DNA of 29,247 bases from Bacteroides_F sp964482605 (GCA_964482605.1 CAYZYS010000009.1:1-29247), one strand, 5' to 3'; counted from the stretch's first letter, positions 1 to 8,908 are shown. A program made the numbers and translations. The notes: a model not told the origin generated them from the sequence alone.

Positions 1-2
1 GC

Positions 3-632
3 TCGCAGGGTGTGAAAGCGGTCGTCATAGCGTGTAACACGGCGAGTGCGCTTGCGCTGGAAGAGATGAAGAACGAATTTGACATGCCTATAATCGGCGT
101 GGTCAAGCCGGGGGCGCGGATGGCAGCCGAGACTACGGTGAATGGGCGTATAGGACTGGTGGCGACGGAATCGACTATCCGAAGCGGTGTGTATGAAAGT
201 TTTATAACACAGTACCGTCCGGGCGTCACGGTCTACGGAAAAGCCTGCCCGCTGCTGGTGCCGCTTGTCGAGGAAGGCATGATTCACGATACGGTTACAT
301 ATGAGATGGTGCACAGGTATCTCACGGATTTGATGGATGAGAATATAGATACGCTTATCATGGGATGTACACATTATCCGCTGTTAAGAAGCACGTTCAG
401 ACAGATACTTGGCGAGTCGGTGAATCTCGTGAATCCGGCGTATGAGACGGCGTGTGAACTTAAGCGGCTGCTGGCGCACGAGAACCTTGCCAACATCAGG
501 GAGGTTGACGAGCCTTCGATAATGTACCGCTTCTATGTGAGCGATGACGCTGAGAAGTTCAAGACCATCGCCAAATCCATACTTCCTTTTGATATAGGAA
601 TGATTCAGAAGATAAACGTAGATGAATTGTAG
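3..632 (+). CDS. murI: Glutamate racemase, 5'-truncated by the window edge
   Basis: Interconverts L- and D-glutamate to supply D-Glu for peptidoglycan; cytosolic. The frame is open to the left edge, so roughly the first 65-70 residues, including the usual DSGVGG-type motif, lie outside. Both catalytic cysteines are visible: one in VIACNTASA near the left edge, the other in IMGCTHYPLL with its codon at 366-368. The NPAYETA segment near residue 140 of the visible part also fits the family. The GTG at position 12 is internal, not a start. A 47-base gap leads to the DUF1934 gene on the same strand. Family assignment is secure; the true start cannot be seen. Confidence 0.93.
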   Translation, partial: SQGVKAVVIACNTASALALEEMKNEFDMPIIGVVKPGARMAAETTVNGRIGLVATESTIRSGVYESFITQYRPGVTVYGKACPLLVPLVEEGMIHDTVTYEMVHRYLTDLMDENIDTLIMGCTHYPLLRSTFRQILGESVNLVNPAYETACELKRLLAHENLANIREVDEPSIMYRFYVSDDAEKFKTIAKSILPFDIGMIQKINVDEL

Positions 633-679
633 AAGGCAAAATACGCGATGATACGGATTTAATCCGTAAGGGGGTTGAC

Positions 680-1126
680 GTGACAGAGAGGGTATACGTT
701 ACCGTGAAGGGACTTCATGCCGGCGCAGCCGGAGAAGGAGTCGCGGACGAGGATAAGATAGAGGTTATAAATGTAGGTGTATACAGGAAAATCGCCGAGA
801 AGGAATATATCAAGTACACGGAGATGTATGATGACGGCGAACGCTACACTACGCTTATAAAGCTTGTGAATGGCGGGGTGGAGCTTACCAAGAGGGGCGC
901 AGTCACTACGCATATGAGTTTTATCGAAGGCGAAAAGACGCGGAATCTCTACGAGACACCTTACGGAAGTATATATATGGGGATTTATTCAAAGAAAATA
1001 GACATAAGGCATGAAGATGATATGCTGTTTGTGAATATAGATTATTCAGTAGAGGTAAATTATCAGCTCATCTCGGAGAGCAGAGTGGAGATAAAGGTAC
1101 AAAGTGATGCGCCGGAGCTGACGTAA
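680..1126 (+). CDS. DUF1934 family beta-barrel protein (YwiB-like)
   Basis: A 148-residue protein of the DUF1934 family, small beta-barrel proteins common in Firmicutes with no settled function. Family-typical features are the alternating beta-strand pattern, a central stretch with TLIKLVNGGVELTKRGAV, and a C-terminal segment running MLFVNIDYSVEVN. There is no signal peptide or membrane segment, so it should be cytosolic. The GTG start at 680 is chosen because AAGGGGG at 668-674 sits five bases upstream. It lies between murI and uvrC with short gaps and is probably co-transcribed with them. Family call is by recognition; function is unknown. Confidence 0.75.
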   Translation: MTERVYVTVKGLHAGAAGEGVADEDKIEVINVGVYRKIAEKEYIKYTEMYDDGERYTTLIKLVNGGVELTKRGAVTTHMSFIEGEKTRNLYETPYGSIYMGIYSKKIDIRHEDDMLFVNIDYSVEVNYQLISESRVEIKVQSDAPELT

Positions 1127-1146
1127 GGCGTGCGAAGGTCAGTTAT

Positions 1147-3117
1147 ATGGGAGTGGATACAGTGTTTGACATAGAAGAAGAACTGAAGAAACTTCCGGAC
1201 AAGCCGGGGGTATATATAATGCACGACAGAATCGGCACGATTATATATGTCGGCAAGGCGGTGAATCTGAAAAACCGCGTGAGGCAGTATTTCAGGGCGA
1301 GCACCAATCATTCGGCAAAGATTAAGAAGATGGTCACGCAGATTGACTATTTTGAATATATCATCACGGATTCGGAGCTGGAAGCGCTTGTGCTGGAGTG
1401 CAACCTGATTAAGGAGCACAGGCCGAAATACAACACCATGCTGAAGGATGACAAGACCTACCCGTTCATCAAGGTGACAGTCACGGAAAAGTACCCAAGG
1501 GTACTTTTTTCTCGTTCCATGAAAAAGGACAAGAGCAAATATTTTGGGCCATATACCAGTGCGGGTGCGGTCAAGGATACAATAGAGCTTCTCTGCCGCC
1601 TTTACAGGATAAGGACATGCACAAGGAAGCTTCCCAAGGACATCGGGAAGGACAGGCCATGCCTTAATTACCACATTGGGCAGTGCAGTGCGCCATGCCA
1701 GGGCTATGTGACGGAGGAGGAATATGGAAAATCAATCGCCCAGGTACTTGATTTTCTTGGCGGCAGCTACAATGAGGTGCTGAAGGGACTTCAGGCTAGG
1801 ATGCAGGAGGCATCTGACAGGATGGAGTACGAGGAGGCGGCAAAATACCGTGATCTGATTAACAGTGTCAGGCAGGTCGCACAGAAGCAGAAGATTACCG
1901 ACAGTGATTTTGAGGACAGGGACGTGATTGCCTGCGCCAAGGATGAGAAGGATGCCGTGGTTCAGGTGTTTTTCATACGGGGCGGAAAGCTTCTGGGGCG
2001 TGACCATTTTCACATGTCCCTTGCCACGCAGGATTCCGAAGGGGAGATAATCGGGGAATTCATGAAGCAGTATTACGGCGGCACACCCTACATACCGGGG
2101 ATAATAATGGTTCAGAGCGCCCTGCCTGATGATGAAAGGGAGGTGCTGTCGGAGTGGCTTACCTCAAGGCGTGGCCAGAAGGTACACATACAGGTACCAA
2201 AGAGGGGCAGCCATGAGAAAATGGTGGAGCTTGCCTTCAAGAATGCCCAGATGGTGCTTGAGAAGGACAGCCAGAGGCTTAAGCTGGAGCAGCTTCGCAC
2301 GGTTGGTGCCATGGAGGAGGTTGCGGGATGGCTTGGGCTTGAGGGGCTTCACCGCATTGAGGCATACGACATATCCAACACCAATGGCATTGAATCGGTA
2401 GGCTCAATGGTGGTGTTTGAGGATGGCAGGCCTAAAAACAAGGATTACAGGAAGTTCAGAATAAGAACCGTCAAGGGGCCTGATGACTACAAGAGCATGC
2501 GTGAGGTGCTTACAAGGCGCTTTACAAGGGGAATGGAGGAAAAACGCATTCTCATGGAGCAGGAGCACAAGGACAGGCTTCTTAAGGAGCAGGAGATAGT
2601 GGTTGACCTTGACAGGACGGGCGAGGTGTCAGTGGCACGCGGCAATGGGGAGCGTGCCGGCGGGCTTCACGTTGCGGGCTTTAATGTGTACCCTGACCTG
2701 ATTCTCATGGATGGTGGACGGGGGCAGGTAAACATTGCCCTGGAGGTATTGTCGGAGCTTGGCATTGACATTCCAGTGTGCGGAATGGTGAAGGATGACA
2801 ATCACAGGACAAGGGGCTTGTACCACGATAATGTGGAGATTCAGATAGACAGGCACAGCGAGGGCTTCAAGCTGATTACAAGGATTCAGGATGAGGCGCA
2901 CCGTTTTGCCATTGAATACCATAGGAGCCTGCGAAGCAAGGCGTCCATAAGCTCTGTGCTGGATGGGATAGAGGGCGTTGGCCCTGCGAGGCGCAAGAGC
3001 CTCATGAAGCATTTCCTAGACATTAATGTCATAAGAAATGCTTCCGTTGAGGAACTGATGGGTGCTGAGGGCATAACGCAGACTGTGGCGGAAAACATAT
3101 ACCGATATTTTCACTGA
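1147..3117 (+). CDS. uvrC: Excinuclease ABC subunit C
   Basis: Nuclease subunit of UvrABC nucleotide excision repair, making both incisions around a lesion. Counting from 1147: GIY-YIG nuclease at about 16-100 (KPGVYIMHD, IIYVGKAVNLKNR); four cysteines C158, C172, C180 and C184 in the spacing reported to hold an Fe-S cluster in E. coli UvrC; UVR motif at about 212-250; RNase H-like endonuclease with D408 (AYDIS) and D522 (MDGGRGQ); C-terminal helix-hairpin-helix (DGIEGVGPARR) near 606-617. At 656 residues it exceeds the usual 590-620 because of an insert at about 467-512. GTG at 1162 (VFDIEEELKKLP) with GGGAG at 1149-1153 matches family N-termini better than ATG 1147, so the start may be five codons later. 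It ends six bases from a convergent gene. Confidence 0.95.
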   Translation: MGVDTVFDIEEELKKLPDKPGVYIMHDRIGTIIYVGKAVNLKNRVRQYFRASTNHSAKIKKMVTQIDYFEYIITDSELEALVLECNLIKEHRPKYNTMLKDDKTYPFIKVTVTEKYPRVLFSRSMKKDKSKYFGPYTSAGAVKDTIELLCRLYRIRTCTRKLPKDIGKDRPCLNYHIGQCSAPCQGYVTEEEYGKSIAQVLDFLGGSYNEVLKGLQARMQEASDRMEYEEAAKYRDLINSVRQVAQKQKITDSDFEDRDVIACAKDEKDAVVQVFFIRGGKLLGRDHFHMSLATQDSEGEIIGEFMKQYYGGTPYIPGIIMVQSALPDDEREVLSEWLTSRRGQKVHIQVPKRGSHEKMVELAFKNAQMVLEKDSQRLKLEQLRTVGAMEEVAGWLGLEGLHRIEAYDISNTNGIESVGSMVVFEDGRPKNKDYRKFRIRTVKGPDDYKSMREVLTRRFTRGMEEKRILMEQEHKDRLLKEQEIVVDLDRTGEVSVARGNGERAGGLHVAGFNVYPDLILMDGGRGQVNIALEVLSELGIDIPVCGMVKDDNHRTRGLYHDNVEIQIDRHSEGFKLITRIQDEAHRFAIEYHRSLRSKASISSVLDGIEGVGPARRKSLMKHFLDINVIRNASVEELMGAEGITQTVAENIYRYFH

Positions 3118-3123
3118 GGCTGC

Positions 3124-4104
3124 TTATATTCTGTTGCGAAGCTCGCGTCCCTCGGCAAGCCGCTGTATGTTGTCCCATATGCCGGCATGCGCCTTCAGGA
3201 AGGTGGCGGTGGTGATTCCCCCCACATGGGGTGAAAAAAGCACGCGGCTTCTGATGTCATCAGGAAGGCATACCAATGGGTTGTCCGTCAGCACAGGCTC
3301 AGGTGCAACGGTGTCCAGCGCCGCACCGGCAAGGTGTCCGCTTGTAAGCGCCCTGCATAGTGCGTCATTGTCAACCAGCTCGCCCCTTGCTGTGTTCACA
3401 AGGTACGAGGAGGGCTTCATGGAGTCGAGAAATCCGTCGTTTACCATGCCGTTGGTTTCACCGCAGGCAGGCACGTGCAGGCTTATTATGTCGCAGGTTG
3501 CCAAAAGCTCGTCCATGGGAAGCCATGTGGCGTGGCAGGCTTCTTCAATGTCAGGGCTTTTTCTGCTCCTTGTGTTGTAGAATACCTGGCAGCCGAAGGC
3601 GTGCAGCCTCACGGAAAGCGCCTTTGCTATGTCACCGAAGCCGATTAGCCCGATTCTGCACTGTGAAAGCTCGGTTATACCGTGAACCATCATGTGTTCC
3701 TTCATGGCAATTTGTCCGCCAGTCAGCACGGCAGTGTTGCCTGGTACAATATTTCTTAACAATCCGAGCATAAGAAGTATTGCCTGCTCTGCAACGGCAG
3801 AGGCATTTACTCCCTTGTTGTTGCAGATGGCTATTCCTGATTCTGCCGCAGCCTTGGTGTCAAAGCCATTGTAGCCGACGCCCTCGGCATGTATCAGTCT
3901 TAAGTTCGGCATGCGCCTGATGAGTTCACCGGGAACGCTTGCGATTGAATCAGCGGCGATTACGTCACATTCAAGTGCGTCCTTGCTGTATTGCTCCGGT
4001 GGCGTGTCAAGCTCAACATATGTTTTGCGGACATTTCTCACAAATTCATTGTCCGGCATGAATTTCTCAAATCTTTCACGGCTGCCTATTATCAATGCTT
4101 TCAT
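3124..4104 (-). CDS. D-2-hydroxyacid dehydrogenase, NAD(P)-dependent
   Basis: A 326-residue member of the D-isomer-specific 2-hydroxyacid dehydrogenase family, which interconverts 2-oxo acids and D-2-hydroxy acids in the cytosol. The nucleotide-binding motif GLIGFGDIA lies at 152-160. The family's catalytic triad is present: R240 in TARGE, E269 in APEP and H293 in SPHVGG. AGGAG lies just upstream of the ATG. It follows the GltD-like gene after 25 bases and is the last gene of the leftward run. Substrate cannot be told from sequence: phosphoglycerate, lactate and hydroxypyruvate enzymes share these motifs, but it lacks the ACT-type tail of many SerA proteins. No terminator separates its end from uvrC. 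Confidence 0.85.
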   Translation of the reverse strand: MKALIIGSRERFEKFMPDNEFVRNVRKTYVELDTPPEQYSKDALECDVIAADSIASVPGELIRRMPNLRLIHAEGVGYNGFDTKAAAESGIAICNNKGVNASAVAEQAILLMLGLLRNIVPGNTAVLTGGQIAMKEHMMVHGITELSQCRIGLIGFGDIAKALSVRLHAFGCQVFYNTRSRKSPDIEEACHATWLPMDELLATCDIISLHVPACGETNGMVNDGFLDSMKPSSYLVNTARGELVDNDALCRALTSGHLAGAALDTVAPEPVLTDNPLVCLPDDIRSRVLFSPHVGGITTATFLKAHAGIWDNIQRLAEGRELRNRI

Positions 4105-4129
4105 GATGCGTAATCTCCTGTTGTGTCAT

Positions 4130-5362
4130 TCATTCATCCTTTGGAAGTGACTGCATGTACTGGTGCATGGATTCCGCCACCACCTTGCTGTGTGCAACTG
4201 CCTCAACCACGGTTCTTGCCCCGTTGACAACATCACCTGATGCAAATATCCCAGGGCGGCTTGTGTGTCCGGTCTCGTCCGCCTCAAGAAGTCCGCGGGA
4301 GGTTGCCTTGAGCCCCGTGGTTGTGTTTACGATTCTGTTCTGCGGTCCCTGGCTTATGGATATTATCACGCTGTCGGAGTGGTAGAGCTTGTCGGAGCCG
4401 TCAATGTCCGTGAAGTGCCCCTCATCATCCTCCGTGATGTCCCTGAATATGACACCGTCATCCTTGATTTCCACAGGGCGCTTGTTATATTCAAATGATA
4501 TGCCCTCAAGCTGCGCATAGCTGAATTCATATTGGCTTGCCGCAACCTCCTTGGTGATTGAGAAGCAGGTGACATTCCTTGCGCCCTTGCGCTTTGCCGT
4601 CCTTGCCACGTCCATGGCGGCATTGCCTGCGCCGATTACAATGACCGATTCCCCAAGGTGGTAGCTGTCAGGGTTGTTGAGGTAATTAATGCCAAAATGC
4701 ACGTTGCCAAAGGTCTCGCCCTTGATGTGCAGCGAATTTGGCTTCCATACCCCGGTTCCGATGAATATTGACTTGTAGCCGTCACGGAACAGGTCATCAA
4801 TTCCAATTGCCCCGCCGATGGTTGTGTTGGGGCGTATCTTGATTCCCTTCAACATGAGGTGCCTGTACTCGATGTCGTCAAGCACGCTTTTTGGAAGCCT
4901 GAATTCAGGTATTCCGTACCTGAGCACACCGCCAATCTTGTCCTTTCCCTCAAATATCGTAACCTGGTAGCCGTATCTTGCAAGTATGATTGCAATGGTG
5001 ATTCCGGCAGGCCCGGAGCCTATGATGGCAACCCGCATGCCGTTGGAGGGCTTTGGCCCTTCGGTCATCTGGTTGGCATAGGTGCTTGATATGTAATTTT
5101 CAATTGTGGAGAAATGTACGGGAGCCCCCTTTCTGCCCAGGACACAGTGCCCCTCGCACTGGTTTTCGTGGTTGCAGATGAGGCTGCACACCGTTGTCAG
5201 GGGATTGTTTTCGAAAAGCATTTTCCCTGCCTCATTGAGCTTGTTTTCCTTGAGAAGTCTGATTGCCATTGGGACGTTGGTGTTGATCGGGCATCCCTTC
5301 TGACACTGTGGAACCTTGCACTGGAGGCAGCGGTTCGCCTCGTCCATTACATGTAATGCCAT
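4130..5362 (-). CDS. GltD/NfnB-like FAD- and NAD(P)-dependent oxidoreductase
   Basis: A 410-residue flavoprotein related to the small subunit of glutamate synthase and to NfnB. The N-terminal Fe-S domain has two cysteine sets, C12/C15/C20/C24 (CLQCKVPQCQKGCP) and C59/C63/C69/C73. The FAD motif GSGPAG is at 115-120, the NAD(P) motif GAGNAA at 244-249, and the closing FAD segment (GIFASGDVVNGARTVVEA) lies near the C-terminus. It is shorter than typical GltD or NfnB proteins (about 460-490). No glutamate synthase large subunit or NfnA gene is nearby, so its electron partner is unknown. The start has AAAGGGG upstream. On the same strand a TATAAT reads at 5450-5445 upstream, with no good -35, so a private promoter is possible but weak. 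Confidence 0.85.
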   Translation of the reverse strand: MALHVMDEANRCLQCKVPQCQKGCPINTNVPMAIRLLKENKLNEAGKMLFENNPLTTVCSLICNHENQCEGHCVLGRKGAPVHFSTIENYISSTYANQMTEGPKPSNGMRVAIIGSGPAGITIAIILARYGYQVTIFEGKDKIGGVLRYGIPEFRLPKSVLDDIEYRHLMLKGIKIRPNTTIGGAIGIDDLFRDGYKSIFIGTGVWKPNSLHIKGETFGNVHFGINYLNNPDSYHLGESVIVIGAGNAAMDVARTAKRKGARNVTCFSITKEVAASQYEFSYAQLEGISFEYNKRPVEIKDDGVIFRDITEDDEGHFTDIDGSDKLYHSDSVIISISQGPQNRIVNTTTGLKATSRGLLEADETGHTSRPGIFASGDVVNGARTVVEAVAHSKVVAESMHQYMQSLPKDE

Positions 5363-5455
5363 AATTATTTACCCCTTTCCGTACTTGTATTGTCAATCAA
5401 GCAAGCTTGACGCAATTTCAATAAAACATGGATATGCACTGCTCATTATACCTTG

Positions 5456-5905
5456 TCACGAATGTTCAAACGGGCTGTCATCCCCTGCCATGTCGGACGG
5501 TCCCTCGGAGCCGTAATCGTCGCCGTGCATTTCGCCGGAATGCTCATTGAAGTTTTCACGGCTTACAACACGCTTGCTCTCGCGCTGGCTTTCAACCAGG
5601 TCTGAGAGCAGGGCCTTGACCTCACGCGGCTTCTTTATGTTGGTTATGTCAAAATCCTTCATGGTCTTGTCGCCTGAGCAGCAGTGTATGGTGCCAAGCC
5701 CGAACATTTTCTGGAACAGTGTCCTTTTAAGGGATATGTCCATTATCCTGTAAAGCCGCACCTCATCCTCCGTGCTGTTGAGAAAGCCCTTGTTAATGTA
5801 GAGCACCTCATTTGAAAATGAATAGGTTGTAAATGTAAAGGGTAATCCGAAGAACGTTATCCTTTTCCTGTCATGCCAGATTATCTCTTGGTTTTTGTCA
5901 GCCAT
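5456..5905 (-). CDS. Bacterial PH-domain-like protein with acidic tail
   Basis: A 149-residue protein. Residues about 5-110 resemble the bacterial PH domain of YdbS/DUF304 type: a strand-rich region (TYSFSNEVLYINKGFLNSTEDEV, then LYRIMDISLKRTLFQKMFG) followed by a helix (PREVKALLSDLVESQRES). There is no membrane segment, unlike YdbS itself. The last 30 or so residues are rich in Asp, Glu, Gly and Ser and look disordered. The ATG at 5905 is chosen over one 15 codons upstream because a strong GGGGAGGAG lies just ahead of it. It sits 58 bases after the flippase and 93 before the GltD-like gene, so it is probably co-transcribed. Its function is not known. Confidence 0.7.
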   Translation of the reverse strand: MADKNQEIIWHDRKRITFFGLPFTFTTYSFSNEVLYINKGFLNSTEDEVRLYRIMDISLKRTLFQKMFGLGTIHCCSGDKTMKDFDITNIKKPREVKALLSDLVESQRESKRVVSRENFNEHSGEMHGDDYGSEGPSDMAGDDSPFEHS

Positions 5906-5963
5906 GATTTCTCCTCCCCTGCTGGTGTATTTATGGTAATTATCCACCAAATCCGTGTTTGTG

Positions 5964-7463
5964 TCAATCCTTGTTACAGCCGTGGAAAAGCTCTTTTAAG
6001 TACCCCTTGTATTCCGGCAGGCTGCATATGGCAAATGTCAGTGAGTAGATGCACGCCCTTACCAGAATGGGTGCGATGGCGTATCCTGAAAGCCAGTTGG
6101 ACATTCCTGCAATGGCGTGTGTGAAGCCGATTGACAGTAAGACGTTGACCACGGGCATGATGATTCCCCCCAGTACATCAGGGACAAAGCGGTGGTTCAT
6201 GAAAAGGTAGGCAGCGTAAGCCGCGCTTATCAACACCTGGCTTAGGAGAAAGCCAAGCATGTAGCCGTAAAGTCCCAGTACGGGCATTGCCTTTACAATG
6301 AACAGAAGGCGTATTGCCACGCCTGCAATGTTGCAGCCGAAGGTCACGCCTGTTTTGCCAAGTCCGTTGATTACTCCCGTGAGTGTGGTGTTAAGGTATA
6401 GGAACGGGCACAGGAAAGATAAAATTTGTATAAGTGAGCATACCAGTTCGTTATTGAATATTATGCTTCCAAAGTGGCTTCCAAAGAAGAAAAAGCCGCC
6501 TGTGCAGAATATCCCCATGCACAGGCTCACAAGTATTGAGGAGCTTATGTAGCGCGCAATTGCCGATTCGTCATGGGCGGACTGCGCACTTGCGGTGGCG
6601 GGAAGCAGCATGAGGGATGCCGACTGGGTTATTGTGGCAGGAAATGTTATGAAGGACAGGGCCATTCCCGTCAGGACACCATACACGGCAAGGGCTTCCG
6701 ATTTATCCATGCCGTGCGCCGCAAGCTGAAGCGGAATCAATATCGCCTCACCGCTTTGCAGCAGCATTAGCAGCAGCCTGTTGCAGGAAAGGGGTAATGC
6801 AAAGGCGGCAATCCTGTATGTATTTTTTTTGATGTTGCGGAATGAAATCCTAAGCCCTGATTTGTAAGCTGCCGGAATTGAGAACAGGCATGCACCTATC
6901 TCACCTGCAAGCACACCAATGACTGCAAGCATGGCGCCGGGCTGGATTCCAATTGAAAGGGCGTGCTTATGGAAAATGTATACCGTGAGGAATCTGGCTA
7001 TTTGCTCACATATCTGGGAAAGGGCAGGTATTTTGGTGCTGTTCATCCCATAGTAGAAGCTGCATACGCACTGGTGTATGCAGGATAATGGAATGGAAAG
7101 TGCCATTGGGGCAAGAAGACTGGCCGCATCGCTGTTGAACAGAAGGTGCTGCGCAATTGGCATGCGCAATAACGCCAGCACTGCCGTTATGGGTACTGAG
7201 AGCGAAAGGGAGAGGGTGAGTCCCGCGGTAAATATGGCTGACGTGTCACGCTGGCTTGCGCAGTAGCGTGAAAGTGCGGCTTCGATTCCCATGGAGCAAA
7301 TGGACATGGCACACCCAAGCAACGGGAATATTATCTGGTATAATCCTATTTCCTCTGCACCAATGGCGGTGGCGAGGAATATCTTATAGTAGAAGCTGAT
7401 GAACCTGCCGAAAAGTCCGGCTGCCGTGAGAATGATGGTTCCCCTGATTATGGAGTGCTGCAT
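5964..7463 (-). CDS. SpoVB-like polysaccharide/lipid flippase (MOP superfamily)
   Basis: A 499-residue integral membrane protein with about 12-14 hydrophobic helices along its length. The N-terminus (ILTAAGLFGRFISFYYKIFL, then IGAEEIGLYQIIFPL) closely follows the pattern of SpoVB and related flippases, which move lipid-linked sugar precursors across the membrane; SpoVB acts in spore cortex formation. Related Firmicute paralogs exist that are not sporulation-specific, so I leave the symbol blank. It is the first gene of a leftward run and is divergent from the desulfurase gene across about 170 bases. The ribosome site is weak. No confident promoter is visible for it. Confidence 0.85.
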   Translation of the reverse strand: MQHSIIRGTIILTAAGLFGRFISFYYKIFLATAIGAEEIGLYQIIFPLLGCAMSICSMGIEAALSRYCASQRDTSAIFTAGLTLSLSLSVPITAVLALLRMPIAQHLLFNSDAASLLAPMALSIPLSCIHQCVCSFYYGMNSTKIPALSQICEQIARFLTVYIFHKHALSIGIQPGAMLAVIGVLAGEIGACLFSIPAAYKSGLRISFRNIKKNTYRIAAFALPLSCNRLLLMLLQSGEAILIPLQLAAHGMDKSEALAVYGVLTGMALSFITFPATITQSASLMLLPATASAQSAHDESAIARYISSSILVSLCMGIFCTGGFFFFGSHFGSIIFNNELVCSLIQILSFLCPFLYLNTTLTGVINGLGKTGVTFGCNIAGVAIRLLFIVKAMPVLGLYGYMLGFLLSQVLISAAYAAYLFMNHRFVPDVLGGIIMPVVNVLLSIGFTHAIAGMSNWLSGYAIAPILVRACIYSLTFAICSLPEYKGYLKELFHGCNKD

Positions 7464-7635
7464 TTGCTGTAACCTGGCTTTTTTTGATATTTATGCCGCG
7501 GATGCGGGCGGTATGCCTGATATTTGCGGCGGCGCAGGGCGTGCGGGGTGCGGCTTACTTGACAGTTTTGCGGGATGGTAGTACCTTGAAGTGGTGCATA
7601 ATTGGATTGATTAATGGGAAAGTTGAGGAAGCCAG

Positions 7636-8826
7636 ATGGCAGACAATAAAGTGGTGTATCTTGATAATGCGGCTACGACCCCCGTCAGGCGGGAGGTTCT
7701 TGAAGCCATGGTTCCGTACTATACCGACAGGTTTGCCAACCCGTCAGGTGTGTACGGGATTGCCTCTGAATGCAGGAATGACGTGAACCGTGCCAGGGAT
7801 GCCATTGGCGAAACAATCAACGCCAGGGGCTCCTGCATTTATTTTACGGCGGGCGGCTCTGAGGCGGACAACTGGGCGCTCAAGGGGGTGGCAGAGGCAA
7901 ATGCCGACAAGGGCAGGCACATAATCACAACGAAAATGGAGCACCATGCCATTCTGAACACCTGCAAATACCTTGAACGGCGGGGCTTTGAGGTGACGTA
8001 CCTTGACGTTGGCGAGAACGGGATTGTCAGCCTTGATTACCTTAAGAGGGCGATACGTCCCGATACCATACTCATATCGGTGATGGCAGCCAACAATGAG
8101 ATTGGAACAATTCAGCCAATCAGGGAGATAGGCATGCTTGCCAGAAAGGCAGGTATAATATTCCATACAGACGCGGTACAGGCATATACACAGCTTCCGA
8201 TAGATGTCGAGGCTGACTTCATAGACCTCCTAAGCGTCAGCGGCCATAAGATTAACGGGCCAAAGGGCGTTGGCTTTTTGTACGTCAGGGAGGGGCTTAA
8301 GCTGCACTCCTTCATTCACGGCGGCGCACAGGAGAGGAAAAGGAGGGCAGGCACGGAGAACGTGCCGGGAATCATGGGGCTTGCAAAGGCAGCGCAGCTT
8401 GCGGCGGGGGACATGGATGCAACAACCGCAAGGGAGAGGGAACTTAGGGATTACCTTATTGACCGTGTGCTCCGTGAGATTCCGTATACAAGGTTAAATG
8501 GCGACAGGGTGCGCCGGCTTCCCGGCAATGCCAATTTTAGCTTTCAGTTCGTGGATGGGGAATCCCTGCTGATAATGCTTGACATGGATAACATATGTGC
8601 ATCGAGCGGTTCGGCATGCACAACGGGCTCACTTGAGCCGTCACATGTGCTCACTGCAATCGGGCTCCCGCCGGAGATTGCACACAGCGCCCTCAGGTTG
8701 ACGCTGGGCAGGCTCACCACAAGGGAGGAGCTTGATTATACCATTGACAAACTCAAGAAAATTGTCACGAGGCTCAGGTCAATGTCCTCGGAATACAAGG
8801 ACATCTGCGGGGGATGTAAGGCATGA
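7636..8826 (+). CDS. Cysteine desulfurase (IscS/NifS family, YrvO-like role)
   Basis: A PLP enzyme that removes sulfur from cysteine and passes it on as a persulfide. Visible in the 396 residues: start segment YLDNAATTPV, conserved H104 after E102/H103, PLP lysine K205 in SGHKINGPKG, HGGAQERKRRAGTEN, and the sulfur-accepting C328 in SSGSACTTGS, at the same number as in E. coli IscS. The C-terminus ends in CGGCKA, two extra cysteines of unknown meaning. GAGGAA lies five bases before the ATG. With mnmA directly downstream and no IscU gene in view, the likely main task is sulfur supply for tRNA 2-thiouridine, as for YrvO in Bacillus subtilis. That role is inferred from context. Confidence 0.93.
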   Translation: MADNKVVYLDNAATTPVRREVLEAMVPYYTDRFANPSGVYGIASECRNDVNRARDAIGETINARGSCIYFTAGGSEADNWALKGVAEANADKGRHIITTKMEHHAILNTCKYLERRGFEVTYLDVGENGIVSLDYLKRAIRPDTILISVMAANNEIGTIQPIREIGMLARKAGIIFHTDAVQAYTQLPIDVEADFIDLLSVSGHKINGPKGVGFLYVREGLKLHSFIHGGAQERKRRAGTENVPGIMGLAKAAQLAAGDMDATTARERELRDYLIDRVLREIPYTRLNGDRVRRLPGNANFSFQFVDGESLLIMLDMDNICASSGSACTTGSLEPSHVLTAIGLPPEIAHSALRLTLGRLTTREELDYTIDKLKKIVTRLRSMSSEYKDICGGCKA

Positions 8827-8847
8827 TGTGCCTTGCGGCGGCTGGAT

Positions 8848-8876
8848 TTGACAGATTAAGTCACTTAGGGGATAAT
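8848..8876 (+). promoter_or_regulatory. Sigma-A-like promoter ahead of mnmA
   Basis: TTGACA at 8848-8853, a 17-base spacer, then GATAAT at 8871-8876. Only one base departs from consensus. It lies in the 82-base gap between the desulfurase gene and mnmA, so mnmA can probably be transcribed separately from its partner. Confidence 0.65.
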
Positions 8877-8908
8877 GTGTATACAGACTAAATGCAAGAG
8901 GATTATCT

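Noticed and set aside
3..632. murI uses few AGG arginine codons compared with most later genes, hinting at transfer or a chimeric join.
   Set aside because: Only about ten arginine codons are visible, and DUF1934 and uvrC next to it use AGG often. The sample is too small and the gene order is ordinary.
5397..5410. TCAAGC-AA-GCTTGA inverted repeat upstream of the GltD-like gene.
   Set aside because: Two-base centre and six-base arms make a poor hairpin, and it is not placed on a clear promoter.
7559..7587. TTGACA with a 17-base spacer before the desulfurase gene.
   Set aside because: The -10 would be TACCTT, only half matching. I do not list it as a promoter, though a weak or activated one is possible.
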